This document shows positions 1 to 7,794 of a stretch of DNA of 20,977 bases, piece by piece (position 1 is the first letter of the stretch; the number at the start of each line of letters is the position of its first letter). Below the pieces are notes generated by a model. The model saw nothing but the letters and a program-made list of their open reading frames with translations. It was not told the origin of the DNA and searched no databases. The stretch covers positions 1 through 20,977 of the forward strand of contig JAQTSL010000022.1 in assembly GCA_028711355.1 (NCBI GenBank). The letters are read 5' to 3'. The position numbers and the translations under genes are program-made. Origin of the DNA: Rhodoferax sp. (lineage in GTDB: Bacteria; Pseudomonadota; Gammaproteobacteria; Burkholderiales; Burkholderiaceae_C).

Positions 1-54
1 GCGGGTGTTTACTTGCATAGATTGGTAACTTTATGGTGATACTTGAGCATTTAT

Positions 55-90
55 AAGAGTAACCGAGTTGCCCACAATCGGCAACCTCTT
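55..90 (+). other. Leader stem-loop upstream of the aminotransferase gene
   Basis: A GTTGCC/GGCAAC stem (67-72 with 80-85) is extended by AAGAG/CTCTT (55-59 with 86-90) across a 7-nt bulge on the 5' side. It ends 20 nt before the aminotransferase ATG and has no T-run, so it is not a classical terminator. It could be a leader structure or chance. I see no convincing promoter hexamers in positions 1-54. Confidence 0.3.
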
Positions 91-110
91 GAATACTGAA
101 TTGAGCCCCC

Positions 111-1484
111 ATGAACATGCCCGACACCCAAGCCCTGACCCGTCCGCGTACCGATGCCGCCTGGCTGGACGCACATTGGATGCCGTTTACCGGCAACCGC
201 GATTTCAAGGCGCACCCGCGCATGATGGCCAGCGCCCAGGGTGCGTATTACACCGATCTGGACGGTCACAAGATTTTTGATGGGCTCTCAGGCCTGTGGA
301 CCTGTGGCCTGGGTCATGGCCGCAGCGAGATTGTGGAAGCGGCGCGCCAGCAACTGGCCACGCTGGACTATTCGCCGGCGTTCCAGTTTGGCCACCCGCT
401 CTCGTTTGCGCTGGCCAATAAGCTCAAAGAGCTCACCCCGGCTGGGTTGGACTACGTGTTTTTTACTGGCTCAGGGTCTGAGTCGGCTGACACGTCTTTG
501 AAGATGGCGCGGGCCTATTGGCGCGCCAAGGGGCAGGGCGGCAAGACACTGCTGATCGGGCGCGAAAAAGGCTACCACGGCGTCAACTTTGGCGGTATCT
601 CGGTGGGCGGCCTGGCCGGCAACCGCAAGGTGTTTGGCCAAGGTATTGCCGCCGACCACCTGCCGCACACGCAGCCGCCGGCGGGCTCGTTTTACCGGGG
701 CCTGCCGCCGGCCGAGGCGCAAGCCAATGGCTATGCTGGCGTGCTCCTGGCGGAAGATTTGCTCAAGCTGATCGCGTTGCATGACGCCAGCAATATTGCC
801 GCGGTGATCATGGAACCGATGTCGGGCTCAGCCGGCGTGGTGGTGCCACCCGCAGGTTATTTGAAGCGCATCCGCGACATTTGCACTGCCAACAACATCC
901 TGCTGATTTTTGACGAGGTGATCACTGGTTTTGGCCGTCTTGGCACTTATACCGGCGCGGAGTATTTTGGCGTCACGCCTGACATCATGAACTGCGCCAA
1001 GCAGATTACCAACGGCGCGCAACCGCTGGGTGCGGTGCTTGCCAGCAAGGACATTTACGACACTTTCATGGCCACCGGAGGGCCGGATTACCTGCTGGAA
1101 TTTGCCCACGGCTACACCTATTCGGCGCACCCAGTGCCGTGTGCGGTGGGCCTGGCCACGCTGGACATCCTGGTGCGCGAACACATGATCGACCGGGTCA
1201 AGGCGCTGGCACCCCATTTCGAGTCCGCAGTGCATTCGCTCAAGGGCTGCAAACACGTGGCCGACATCCGCAACCTGGGGCTGGCGGCGGGCTTCACCAT
1301 CAACGCGCTGCCCGGCGAGCCGGCCAAACGGCCGTATGAGATTGCCAAGACGATGCTGGCCAAGGGCTTTTACGTGCGCTACGGGGGCGACACGATTCAA
1401 CTGGCACCACCGTTTATTTCAACGCCCGAACAGATTGACAGCTTGATCAACGCATTGGGCGAGTCGTTTAACGCCACCGCCTGA
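111..1484 (+). CDS. Omega-amino acid (beta-alanine):pyruvate aminotransferase, class III PLP-dependent
   Basis: Class III aminotransferase of 457 residues, close to the usual 440-460. It should move the amino group of beta-alanine or another omega-amino acid to pyruvate, giving malonate semialdehyde and alanine in the cytosol. The N-terminus (LDAHWMPF), the segment SGLWTCGLGHGR, FDEVITGFGR with the PLP-contacting Asp268, and AKQITNGAQPLGAV with Schiff-base Lys297 strongly resemble the Pseudomonas omega-amino acid:pyruvate aminotransferase as I remember it. The start at 111 matches the family N-terminus (MNMP), although no good Shine-Dalgarno is visible. PaiB starts 10 bp downstream and mmsA follows, which fits a beta-alanine catabolic operon. 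Substrate range cannot be read from sequence; related enzymes also accept taurine, GABA and aromatic amines. Confidence 0.9.
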   Translation: MNMPDTQALTRPRTDAAWLDAHWMPFTGNRDFKAHPRMMASAQGAYYTDLDGHKIFDGLSGLWTCGLGHGRSEIVEAARQQLATLDYSPAFQFGHPLSFALANKLKELTPAGLDYVFFTGSGSESADTSLKMARAYWRAKGQGGKTLLIGREKGYHGVNFGGISVGGLAGNRKVFGQGIAADHLPHTQPPAGSFYRGLPPAEAQANGYAGVLLAEDLLKLIALHDASNIAAVIMEPMSGSAGVVVPPAGYLKRIRDICTANNILLIFDEVITGFGRLGTYTGAEYFGVTPDIMNCAKQITNGAQPLGAVLASKDIYDTFMATGGPDYLLEFAHGYTYSAHPVPCAVGLATLDILVREHMIDRVKALAPHFESAVHSLKGCKHVADIRNLGLAAGFTINALPGEPAKRPYEIAKTMLAKGFYVRYGGDTIQLAPPFISTPEQIDSLINALGESFNATA

Positions 1485-1494
1485 GTGAGCGCAG

Positions 1495-2124
1495 ATGTAC
1501 CTGCCCAATCACTTTGTCGAGACCCGCACCGAGGTGCTGCACACCTGCCTGGCGGCGCACCCGCTGGCCAGCCTGGTGACCGTGCAAGACGGATTACCTC
1601 ACTCGGATGAAATTGCGTTCATGCTGGCCGCTGACAACCCCAACACCTTGCGCGCACACGTGGCGCGTGCCAATCCGCTGTGGCAGCGCGCCGCCAACAC
1701 CCCGGTGCTGGTGGTGTTCCGCGGGCCGCAGGCTTACATCACGCCGTCGTGGTACCCGGCCAAGGCCGAACACGGCAAGGTGGTGCCCACCTGGAACTAC
1801 GTGGTGGTGCAGGCGCGAGGCATTTTGCGCGTCATCGACGATGCCGACTGGCTGCGCGCGCAGGTGACTGCGCTGACCCATTCGCAAGAAGGCACACGCG
1901 CTGCGCCCTGGCAAGTGAGCGACGCGCCTGCCGACTACGTGGCGCAGACGCTGCGCGCGATTGTGGGCATAGAAGTCACCATAGAAGCCCTCACAGGTAA
2001 ATGGAAAGTCAGCCAGAATCGCAACGTGTCAGACCGTGCTGGCGTCGTCAATGGGCTGCACCAGGAGCCGAGCAGTCAGGCGGCAGAGATGGCTGCGCTG
2101 GTGTCTGAATCACTATTAACCTGA
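1495..2124 (+). CDS. paiB: PaiB-family FMN-binding protein / putative negative regulator
   Basis: A 209-residue protein matching the PaiB family, which has a split-barrel flavin-binding fold. The diagnostic segment PSWYPAKAEHGKVVPTWNY is present around residues 84-102, and the C-terminal KWKVSQNRNVSDRAGV is the other family hallmark. In Bacillus subtilis PaiB is described as a transcriptional repressor of sporulation and protease genes; in proteobacteria its role is unclear and it may be a flavin-dependent oxidoreductase. It begins 10 bp after the aminotransferase stop and sits between the two beta-alanine degradation enzymes, so co-transcription is likely. The stop codon overlaps the first bases of a dispersed repeat. 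Confidence 0.85.
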   Translation: MYLPNHFVETRTEVLHTCLAAHPLASLVTVQDGLPHSDEIAFMLAADNPNTLRAHVARANPLWQRAANTPVLVVFRGPQAYITPSWYPAKAEHGKVVPTWNYVVVQARGILRVIDDADWLRAQVTALTHSQEGTRAAPWQVSDAPADYVAQTLRAIVGIEVTIEALTGKWKVSQNRNVSDRAGVVNGLHQEPSSQAAEMAALVSESLLT

Positions 2125-2177
2125 TAGCTGTTTGCGCAGGCGCCACAAGGACTAGAGCCATATTTTATTCATAACAG
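2123..2177 (+). repeat. Dispersed intergenic repeat, copy 1 (paiB-mmsA gap)
   Basis: This segment shares an ordered set of words with 7736-7794 on the same strand: ATAGC, TTGCGC, CG-CACAAG, CTA-AG, then an A/T-rich tail ending in ACAG. The match is imperfect but collinear over about 45 bases. I associate such AGCT..TTGCGC..AAGCGCTA..GCC elements with Comamonadaceae intergenic regions; that is recall, not a search result. It fills nearly the whole paiB-mmsA spacer. Confidence 0.5.
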
Positions 2178-2193
2178 TTTTGAGACCATCACC

Positions 2194-3702
2194 ATGCCGA
2201 TCACCCTCCCTACCATCCCTCACCTGATCAACGGCCAGCGCACACCCGGCGGCAGCCGCACCGCTGAAGTGTTCAACCCCGCCACCGGCTGCGCTGAAAA
2301 ACGCGTGCTGCTGGCCGAAAAACTCACGGTGGAGACGGCGATTGCCAACGCCCAAGCCGCCTACCCGGCTTGGCGCAACACGCCGCCTTTGAAGCGCGCC
2401 CGGGTCATGAGCAACCTGAAGGTGCTGCTGGAACAAAACGCCGACGCCATCTGCGCGTTGGTCACCGCCGAGCACGGTAAGGTACTGAGCGACTCGCTGG
2501 GTGAATTGCAACGCGGTATTGAGAATGTGGAATACGCGTCTTACGCGCCCGAACTGCTCAAGGGCGAGCACAGCAAAAACGTCGGCCCCAGCATGGACAG
2601 TTGGAGCGAATTCCAGGCACTGGGGGTGTGTGCTGGCATCACGCCGTTCAACTTTCCGGTGATGGTGCCGCTGTGGATGTGGCCGATGGCGGTGGCCTGC
2701 GGCAACACGTTCATTTTGAAGCCGTCCGAGCGCGACCCGTCCAGCGCCTTGCTGGTGGCAGAGCTGGCGCTGCAAGCGGGCTTGCCGCCGGGCGTGCTCA
2801 ACGTGGTGCACGGCGACAAGGAGGCGGTCGATGCCTTGTTGACCGATCCGCTTGTCAAGGCCATCAGCTTTGTCGGCTCGACCGCGATTGCTGAATATAT
2901 TTATAGCACCGGCTGTAGTCATGGCAAGCGGGTGCAGGCGCTGGGCGGTGCCAAAAATCACGCCGTGGTGATGCCCGATGCCGATATCCCCAACGCCGTC
3001 AACGCCTTGATGGGGGCGGCTTACGGTTCGTGTGGAGAGCGCTGCATGGCGATCCCGCTGGTGGTGGCGGTGGGCGACGCCACGGCTGATGCGGTGATTG
3101 CCGGGCTGGAGGTTGAGATTGCCAAAATGAAAGTCGGCCCCGGCACGCAAGCCAGTTGCGACATGGGCCCCTTGGTGACCAAGGCCCATTTCGAGAAGGT
3201 CAAAGGATATGTCGATCAGGGTGTCAAAGAAGGCGCCACCCTGGTGGTGGATGGCCGCGGTGTCAGTGTGCCCGGCCATGAATCAGGCTACTTTCTGGGC
3301 GCCTGCCTGTTTGACAACGTCAAGCCCGGCATGGTGACCTACCAGGAAGAAATCTTCGGTCCGGTGCTGGGCGTGGTGCGCGTTGAAACGCTGCAAGAGG
3401 CGATGGACTTGATCGATGCGCACGAATACGGCAACGGCACCTGCATCTTCACCCGCGACGGCGAGGCCGCACGCTATTTTTCTGACAACATTCTGGTCGG
3501 CATGGTGGGCATCAACGTGCCGTTACCGGTGCCGGTGGCGTACCACAGCTTTGGTGGCTGGAAGCGCAGCCTGTTTGGCGATTTGCACGGCTACGGGCCG
3601 GATGCAGTGCGCTTTTACACCAAGCGCAAAACCATCACCCAACGCTGGCCGAGTGCGGGGGTGCGTGAGGGGGCGCTGTTTAGTTTTCCGAGTAGCCGGT
3701 AA
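2194..3702 (+). CDS. mmsA: CoA-acylating methylmalonate/malonate-semialdehyde dehydrogenase
   Basis: An aldehyde dehydrogenase superfamily member of 502 residues, the usual MMSDH length. It oxidises malonate or methylmalonate semialdehyde with NAD+ and CoA to acetyl-CoA or propionyl-CoA plus CO2. Visible hallmarks are the N-terminus HLINGQRTPGG, the GITPFNFPVMVPLWM cofactor segment, the catalytic Cys284 in GSCGERCMA (the GxRCMA form typical of the CoA-acylating group), YQEEIFGPVL and the C-terminal FGGWKRSLFGD. After the beta-alanine aminotransferase it completes conversion of beta-alanine to acetyl-CoA; valine and inositol catabolism are alternative sources of its substrate. The Shine-Dalgarno is weak (GAGA about 10 nt upstream). 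The last 23 bp overlap the 3' end of the convergent fbpC-like gene. Confidence 0.92.
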   Translation: MPITLPTIPHLINGQRTPGGSRTAEVFNPATGCAEKRVLLAEKLTVETAIANAQAAYPAWRNTPPLKRARVMSNLKVLLEQNADAICALVTAEHGKVLSDSLGELQRGIENVEYASYAPELLKGEHSKNVGPSMDSWSEFQALGVCAGITPFNFPVMVPLWMWPMAVACGNTFILKPSERDPSSALLVAELALQAGLPPGVLNVVHGDKEAVDALLTDPLVKAISFVGSTAIAEYIYSTGCSHGKRVQALGGAKNHAVVMPDADIPNAVNALMGAAYGSCGERCMAIPLVVAVGDATADAVIAGLEVEIAKMKVGPGTQASCDMGPLVTKAHFEKVKGYVDQGVKEGATLVVDGRGVSVPGHESGYFLGACLFDNVKPGMVTYQEEIFGPVLGVVRVETLQEAMDLIDAHEYGNGTCIFTRDGEAARYFSDNILVGMVGINVPLPVPVAYHSFGGWKRSLFGDLHGYGPDAVRFYTKRKTITQRWPSAGVREGALFSFPSSR

Positions 3703-4837
3703 GCGCAACAGGAGCAACTGGCGTATCGGCCACCCGCCGAAACGCTACCACGTGGTCGGCGGCGAGCTTGATGCCAATCTTTTCGCCGATGGCGTGGTCA
3801 TGGTGCGACGGCACCAGCGACAGCACTTGCTGGCCACTGGGCAAGGTCAGCGTGTACAAAAACTCGGCGCCGCGAAACGCCTTGTGGGCCACTTCGGCCA
3901 GCAAGGGGCTGGCGTCGTCGTGCACCACATCGTCGGGGCGCAACAGCACATCTACCGCGCCACTGAAGGCGCAGTGCGGCCCGCTCGCAGCAACGTCACT
4001 CAATACGCGCGTATCCGCCTCTGCCGGAGCTGATGCCAGCAGGCCGTCCAGCACGCCCAGCTCGGTACCGATCTGGCAGCCAGTGAGCACCTGACCGGGC
4101 AGCAGCGTGCCCTGCCCGATGAAGTCAGCCACAAACCGATCGACCGGCCGGTGGTACAGGTTGTACGGCGTGTCCCACTGGGCGATGCGGCCCTGCTCCA
4201 TCACACCGACCCAGTCGGCCAGCGCGAACGCTTCATGCTGGTCGTGCGTCACGATCAGCGCGGTGCTGCCTTCGGCCTTGAGGATGGTGCGCACCTCGGC
4301 CGACAGGCGTTCACGTAGCGCCACGTCCAGGTTCGAAAACGGCTCGTCCATCAGCAGCAACTGCGGCCGTGGTGCCAGCGCGCGCGCTAGCGCCACGCGC
4401 TGCTGTTGCCCACCCGAGAGCTGATGCATCTGGCGCTCGGCTTGGTCGCGCAAGCCAACCAAATCAAGCAGTTGCGCGACCCGGTTGCGCTGCGCGTCAC
4501 GCGGCAGTTGGCGTAGGCCAAACGCGATGTTCTGCGCCACGCTCAGGTGGGTAAATAGCGCGTAGTCCTGAAACACCATGCCAACCCTGCGCTGCTGCGC
4601 CGGCAGTGTCCAGCCCGGTCGGCTGACAGACTTGCCGCCAATGCGAATCTCACCCGCGTTGATCGGTTCGAACCCGGCAATGCAACGCAACGCGGTGGTC
4701 TTGCCGCAACCCGAGGCACCAACCAGGCAGCCAATGTCGCCCCGATTGAGCGCAAACGTCAAACTGTCGATCACGCGTTGGCTGGAATACGACTGCGCCA
4801 CCGCAGTCAGTTCCAGTTCCGTCATCTCAGGCTTCAT
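3680..4837 (-). CDS. fbpC: Fe(3+) ABC transporter ATP-binding protein
   Basis: ATPase subunit of a ferric-iron importer, 385 residues, in the size range of FbpC/PotA-type ATPases with a C-terminal TOBE-like extension. Walker A is GASGCGKTT (Lys46), the Q-loop is in VFQDYALF, the signature is LSGGQQQR (about 140-147), Walker B is LLLMDEP (Asp164, Glu165) and the switch His198 is in VTHD. I chose the ATG at 4837 because AAGGAG lies 7 nt upstream; the longer frame to 4894 would add a cysteine-rich segment that is really the permease read out of frame. The start overlaps the permease stop by 11 bp, implying translational coupling. Iron specificity is inferred from the partner binding protein and the Fur box. 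The 3' end overlaps mmsA. Confidence 0.9.
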   Translation of the reverse strand: MKPEMTELELTAVAQSYSSQRVIDSLTFALNRGDIGCLVGASGCGKTTALRCIAGFEPINAGEIRIGGKSVSRPGWTLPAQQRRVGMVFQDYALFTHLSVAQNIAFGLRQLPRDAQRNRVAQLLDLVGLRDQAERQMHQLSGGQQQRVALARALAPRPQLLLMDEPFSNLDVALRERLSAEVRTILKAEGSTALIVTHDQHEAFALADWVGVMEQGRIAQWDTPYNLYHRPVDRFVADFIGQGTLLPGQVLTGCQIGTELGVLDGLLASAPAEADTRVLSDVAASGPHCAFSGAVDVLLRPDDVVHDDASPLLAEVAHKAFRGAEFLYTLTLPSGQQVLSLVPSHHDHAIGEKIGIKLAADHVVAFRRVADTPVAPVALTGYSEN

Positions 4838-6593
4838 GCCTGTTCTCCTTGCGGCTGGCCAGCAGCAGCATCGGCAGCAGCGCCACCAGCACAATCGCCA
4901 GCGCCGGCAAGGCGGCGCGCTGCCATTGGCCTTCCGAGGTCATTTCAAAAATACGCACCGCCAGCGTGTCCCAGCCGAACGGGCGCGTCATCAAGGTGAT
5001 CGGCATTTCTTTGACGATATCGACAAAGGTCAGCACCGCCGCCGTCTGCAGGCTCAGTCGCAAGACCGGCCAGTGCACCCGCGCCAGCAACGAACTGCCA
5101 TGCACGCCCAGTGTGTGCGCGGCTTCATCAACGTTTCTGCCCAGGCGCAGCAAGCCGCTGCCGATCGGCTGAAACGCCACCGCTAAAAACCGCACCAGGT
5201 AGGCCAACAGCATCACCAGCAGTGTGCCCTTGAGCCAACCCGTGGTCTCCCAGCCCGTCCAGTGCAGCCACTGCGCCGACAACCAGCCGTCCAGCGCCGC
5301 CACCGGTATGTACAAGCCAACTGCCAGCACCGCGCCGGGGAAAGCGTAGCCCAGTGTGGCCAGGCGTTGCAACCACGTCATCGTCGTGCCCGGGCGCTGT
5401 CGGCCGGCGTAGGCCAGCGCCAATGCCACGCCCACCACCAGCGCAGCGCCGAGCGTTGCCAGCAGCACCGAATGCCACAGAAAACCCCAGTAGCGCGCGT
5501 CCAGGTCGTCAGTTGCGCTGGCAAAGCCCCAGCGCAGCAACTGCACCATTGGCACGGCAAACGCCAGCAGCAATACAAGGTTTGCGTAAAACAGTGTCAA
5601 GGCGGCCTGCACCGGTGAAAGCCGCTGGCGCCGGGTGCGCGTGCTGCGCCCGACCGCCACGAAACGCATACCCCGGCGCGAGCGCTGTTCAACGACCACC
5701 AATACCAGCACAAACAGCAGCAAGATGCACGACAACTGCGCTGCGGCAGGCAGAGAAAACAGGCCGTACCATGCCTTGTAGATCGCGGTGGTAAAGGTGT
5801 CAAAGTTGAACACCGCCATGGTGCCGAAGTCGGCCAAAGTTTCCATCAAAGCCAGCAGCAAGCCAGCGGCTATCCACGGTCGCGCCATCGGCAACGCCAC
5901 CTGTATGAAGCCGCGCCAGTGCGGCAGGCCCAGCATCTGGGCCGCCTCCAGCGCCTGCGTGCCTTGCGAGACAAATGCGTTTTTAGCAACCAGATAGACG
6001 TACGGATACAACGCCAGTGACAGCACCAAAATGACGCCACCGGTGCTGCGGATGTCAGGCAACTGCACCACACCCCAACTGGCGCGCAGCCAGCTTTGCA
6101 ATGGGCCGCTGTAGTCCAGCAAGTCGATGGCCACAAACGCGCTGACGTAGGCGGGCAGCGCCAGTGGCAGCATCAACGCCCATTCCAGCCAGCGCCGCCC
6201 AGGAAATTCACACAGCGCGACCAGCGCCGCCAGCGACACTCCCAGCACGGTCACGCCGGTCCCTACGCCCAGCAGCAAAGCCAGCGTGTTGCGCAACAAA
6301 TCGGGCAGCACATAGGTGCCCAAGTGCTCGATGATGTCGGTCTGGACGTCGGCAAACGCCAGCAAGCTGACCCCGATCGGCAGCGCCACCAGAGCGGCTA
6401 CGACGCTGGCCAGCGGCAGCCAGCCCCACCCCTCGCCCAGTGAAAGGCCGGTGGCGGCCGTTTTTGCGCGGACGGTAGCTGAAGGGGGGTCAGACCCCAA
6501 TTCAGGGCAAGATAGTTGAGCTTGGCAAAGCTGGTGTACCGAATTGGGCTCTGACCCCCATTCAGCGGCTGGTAACGACAAACCTATTTTCAT
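4827..6593 (-). CDS. fbpB: Fe(3+) ABC transporter permease, fused double-domain
   Basis: Inner-membrane permease with two fused MetI-type domains and many hydrophobic segments. Each half has an EAA loop that contacts the ATPase: EAAQMLGLPHWRGF at about 216-229 and EAAHTLGVHGSSLL at about 490-503. This is the FbpB/AfuB layout. The 588-residue reading frame is longer than usual: about residues 12-37 are encoded by a 75-bp inverted repeat, and the recognisable protein starts near residue 50. No good Shine-Dalgarno precedes the ATG at 6593, so the true start is uncertain, but no ATG lies between the repeat and the first membrane segment. The gene follows fbpA by 24 bp and overlaps fbpC by 11 bp. 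Confidence 0.87.
   Translation of the reverse strand: MKIGLSLPAAEWGSEPNSVHQLCQAQLSCPELGSDPPSATVRAKTAATGLSLGEGWGWLPLASVVAALVALPIGVSLLAFADVQTDIIEHLGTYVLPDLLRNTLALLLGVGTGVTVLGVSLAALVALCEFPGRRWLEWALMLPLALPAYVSAFVAIDLLDYSGPLQSWLRASWGVVQLPDIRSTGGVILVLSLALYPYVYLVAKNAFVSQGTQALEAAQMLGLPHWRGFIQVALPMARPWIAAGLLLALMETLADFGTMAVFNFDTFTTAIYKAWYGLFSLPAAAQLSCILLLFVLVLVVVEQRSRRGMRFVAVGRSTRTRRQRLSPVQAALTLFYANLVLLLAFAVPMVQLLRWGFASATDDLDARYWGFLWHSVLLATLGAALVVGVALALAYAGRQRPGTTMTWLQRLATLGYAFPGAVLAVGLYIPVAALDGWLSAQWLHWTGWETTGWLKGTLLVMLLAYLVRFLAVAFQPIGSGLLRLGRNVDEAAHTLGVHGSSLLARVHWPVLRLSLQTAAVLTFVDIVKEMPITLMTRPFGWDTLAVRIFEMTSEGQWQRAALPALAIVLVALLPMLLLASRKENRHEA
6485..6559. repeat. REP/RAYT-like inverted repeat inside the start of fbpB
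   Basis: The 19-nt arms GGGGGTCAGACCCCAATTC (6485-6503) and GAATTGGGCTCTGACCCCC (6541-6559) are inverted complements at 18 of 19 positions. The 37-nt spacer has its own small hairpin, AGCTT-ggca-AAGCT (6519-6532). GGGGTCAGAcCCCAATT is a motif I associate with palindromes mobilised by REP-associated tyrosine transposases (RAYTs) in betaproteobacteria. The span is 75 bp, a multiple of three, so the permease reading frame is preserved. No transposase gene is in the window. Confidence 0.75.
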
Positions 6594-6617
6594 GCGTCAG
6601 GGTGACTTGTTGGCCAG

Positions 6618-7625
6618 TTAACGGTAACCTGCGCGGTCCATCAATTTGACGGCCTGCGCTTGCCGCGCGCCAGCCTCTTTGACGTTCAACGCGTTTTGCT
6701 TGAAGTTGCCCCAGGCAGCCACCGCTGGTGCTGGCGGCACGCGCGGGTTGACCGGGTATTCAAGATTGCTGTCGGCAAACAGGCTTTGCGCTTTGTCAGA
6801 CGCCAGCCACTCAATCAGCTTCTGGCCACCCTGCGGGTTTTTGGCGTGGCTGGTGACTCCGGCGCCTGAGACGTTGACGTGCACGCCTGACTTGGCGTTG
6901 ATCGAACTTTGATTCGGCCAAAAAATCGCCACCGGTAAGTCTGGTTTGGCGGCTTTGAGGCGGCCAAAATAATAGGTATTGACCAGTGTCACGTCGCACT
7001 GCCCGGCCGCCACCGCCTCAATCGCCTTGGTGTCGTCGGCAAACACCGGTGTCGCCAGATTACCGACCCAGCCTTGCACGATGGTTTGGGTGGCAGGCTC
7101 GCCGTGTTCGGCAATCAGCATCGCCACCAGGCTCTGGTTATAGACCTTCTTGGACGTGCGCAGACACAGGCGGCCATGCCACTGCGGTTGCGCCAGGGCT
7201 TCGTAGGTCGAAAGCTGCTGCGGCTTGACGTGGGCGGTGTTATAGACGATCACGCGTGCGCGCACCGACAGACCAAACCAGGCGCCGTCCGGGTCGCGCA
7301 GGTGTGCTGGCACGTTGGCCTGCAAGGCCGGGGACTGCACCGGGCGCAGCAGCCCCTCGTTGGCGGCTTGCCACAGATTACCGGCATCGACCGTCAGTAG
7401 CACATCGGCCGGGGTGGATTTGCCCTCGGCGCGCAGACGCGCCAGCAGCGGGCCTTCGCTGCCGGTAATGAACTGCACCGGCACGCCGGTTTGCTGGGTA
7501 TAAAGGTCAAACAGAGGCTTGATCAACTGCTCGTTGCGGGCCGAATAAACAACCACCGGCTGTGCGCTGACCGCCGCTGCCAGCAGCGTCAGGGCGAGTG
7601 CGGCAATTTTGGAAAAAGACTTCAT
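6618..7625 (-). CDS. fbpA: Fe(3+) ABC transporter periplasmic binding protein
   Basis: Periplasmic solute-binding protein of 335 residues in the FbpA/FutA/IdiA ferric-binding group. A clear signal peptide is present (MKSFSKIAALAL, hydrophobic core, cleavage expected after AVSA). The mature protein opens with VVVYSARNEQLIKPLF, typical of the family. The paired tyrosines Tyr218-Tyr219 in VNTYYFGRL correspond to the iron-binding tyrosines known in FbpA. I chose the ATG at 7625 because it begins the signal peptide and has AGGCGGA about 8 nt upstream; the longer frame to 7691 would run through the promoter. It is the first gene of the operon, followed by permease and ATPase, behind a Fur box. Confidence 0.9.
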   Translation of the reverse strand: MKSFSKIAALALTLLAAAVSAQPVVVYSARNEQLIKPLFDLYTQQTGVPVQFITGSEGPLLARLRAEGKSTPADVLLTVDAGNLWQAANEGLLRPVQSPALQANVPAHLRDPDGAWFGLSVRARVIVYNTAHVKPQQLSTYEALAQPQWHGRLCLRTSKKVYNQSLVAMLIAEHGEPATQTIVQGWVGNLATPVFADDTKAIEAVAAGQCDVTLVNTYYFGRLKAAKPDLPVAIFWPNQSSINAKSGVHVNVSGAGVTSHAKNPQGGQKLIEWLASDKAQSLFADSNLEYPVNPRVPPAPAVAAWGNFKQNALNVKEAGARQAQAVKLMDRAGYR

Positions 7626-7659
7626 GGAGCGATCCGCCTGGTTGATCAAGATAGTCGGC

Positions 7660-7688
7660 ATTATCACGCCAATGCGAATAGTTCTCAA
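7660..7688 (-). promoter_or_regulatory. Predicted sigma70 promoter of the fbpABC operon
   Basis: On the minus strand TTGAGA (7683-7688) and GATAAT (7660-7665) are separated by exactly 17 bp, a good sigma70 pair. The -10 ends 34 nt before the fbpA ATG. The Fur box covers the -35 and most of the spacer, the expected position for repression by occlusion. Confidence 0.65.
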
Positions 7689-7689
7689 C
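7671..7689 (-). promoter_or_regulatory. Fur box (iron-responsive operator)
   Basis: The plus strand reads AATGCGAATAGTTCTCAAC, very close to the proteobacterial Fur-box form AATGNGAATNATTCTCATT. It lies over the -35 and spacer of the predicted fbpA promoter, so Fur-Fe(II) would block transcription when iron is replete. This supports the iron assignment of the transporter. Confidence 0.75.
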
Positions 7690-7735
7690 AAATAGGAAAA
7701 TTTGATGGTGCGAAAAAGGTTTTAGTCAAAAAAAT

Positions 7736-7794
7736 AATAGCGTCTTGCGCTTACGACACAAGCGCTACAGGCCAAAACCATCATCAATTTACAG
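7736..7794 (+). repeat. Dispersed intergenic repeat, copy 2
   Basis: This element is collinear with 2123-2177 (ATAGC, TTGCGC, CG-CACAAG, CTA-AG, CCA, tail ending ACAG). It contains a small stem GCGCTT/AAGCGC (7747-7752 with 7760-7765). Read on the minus strand the stem is followed, after about 12 nt, by a T-rich run (7728-7734), so it could weakly terminate the upstream three-gene operon. It overlaps the last codons of the exported HExxH protein gene. Confidence 0.5.

Noticed and set aside
2152..3279. A 375-codon open frame antisense to mmsA
   Set aside because: It has His/Gly/Arg-rich low-quality composition typical of the reverse frame of GC-rich genes and lies wholly under a certain gene.
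4838..4894. Extended N-terminus of the iron transporter ATPase (MCWWRCC...)
   Set aside because: It is the permease 3' end read in another frame; AAGGAG before 4837 and the family N-terminus support the shorter protein.
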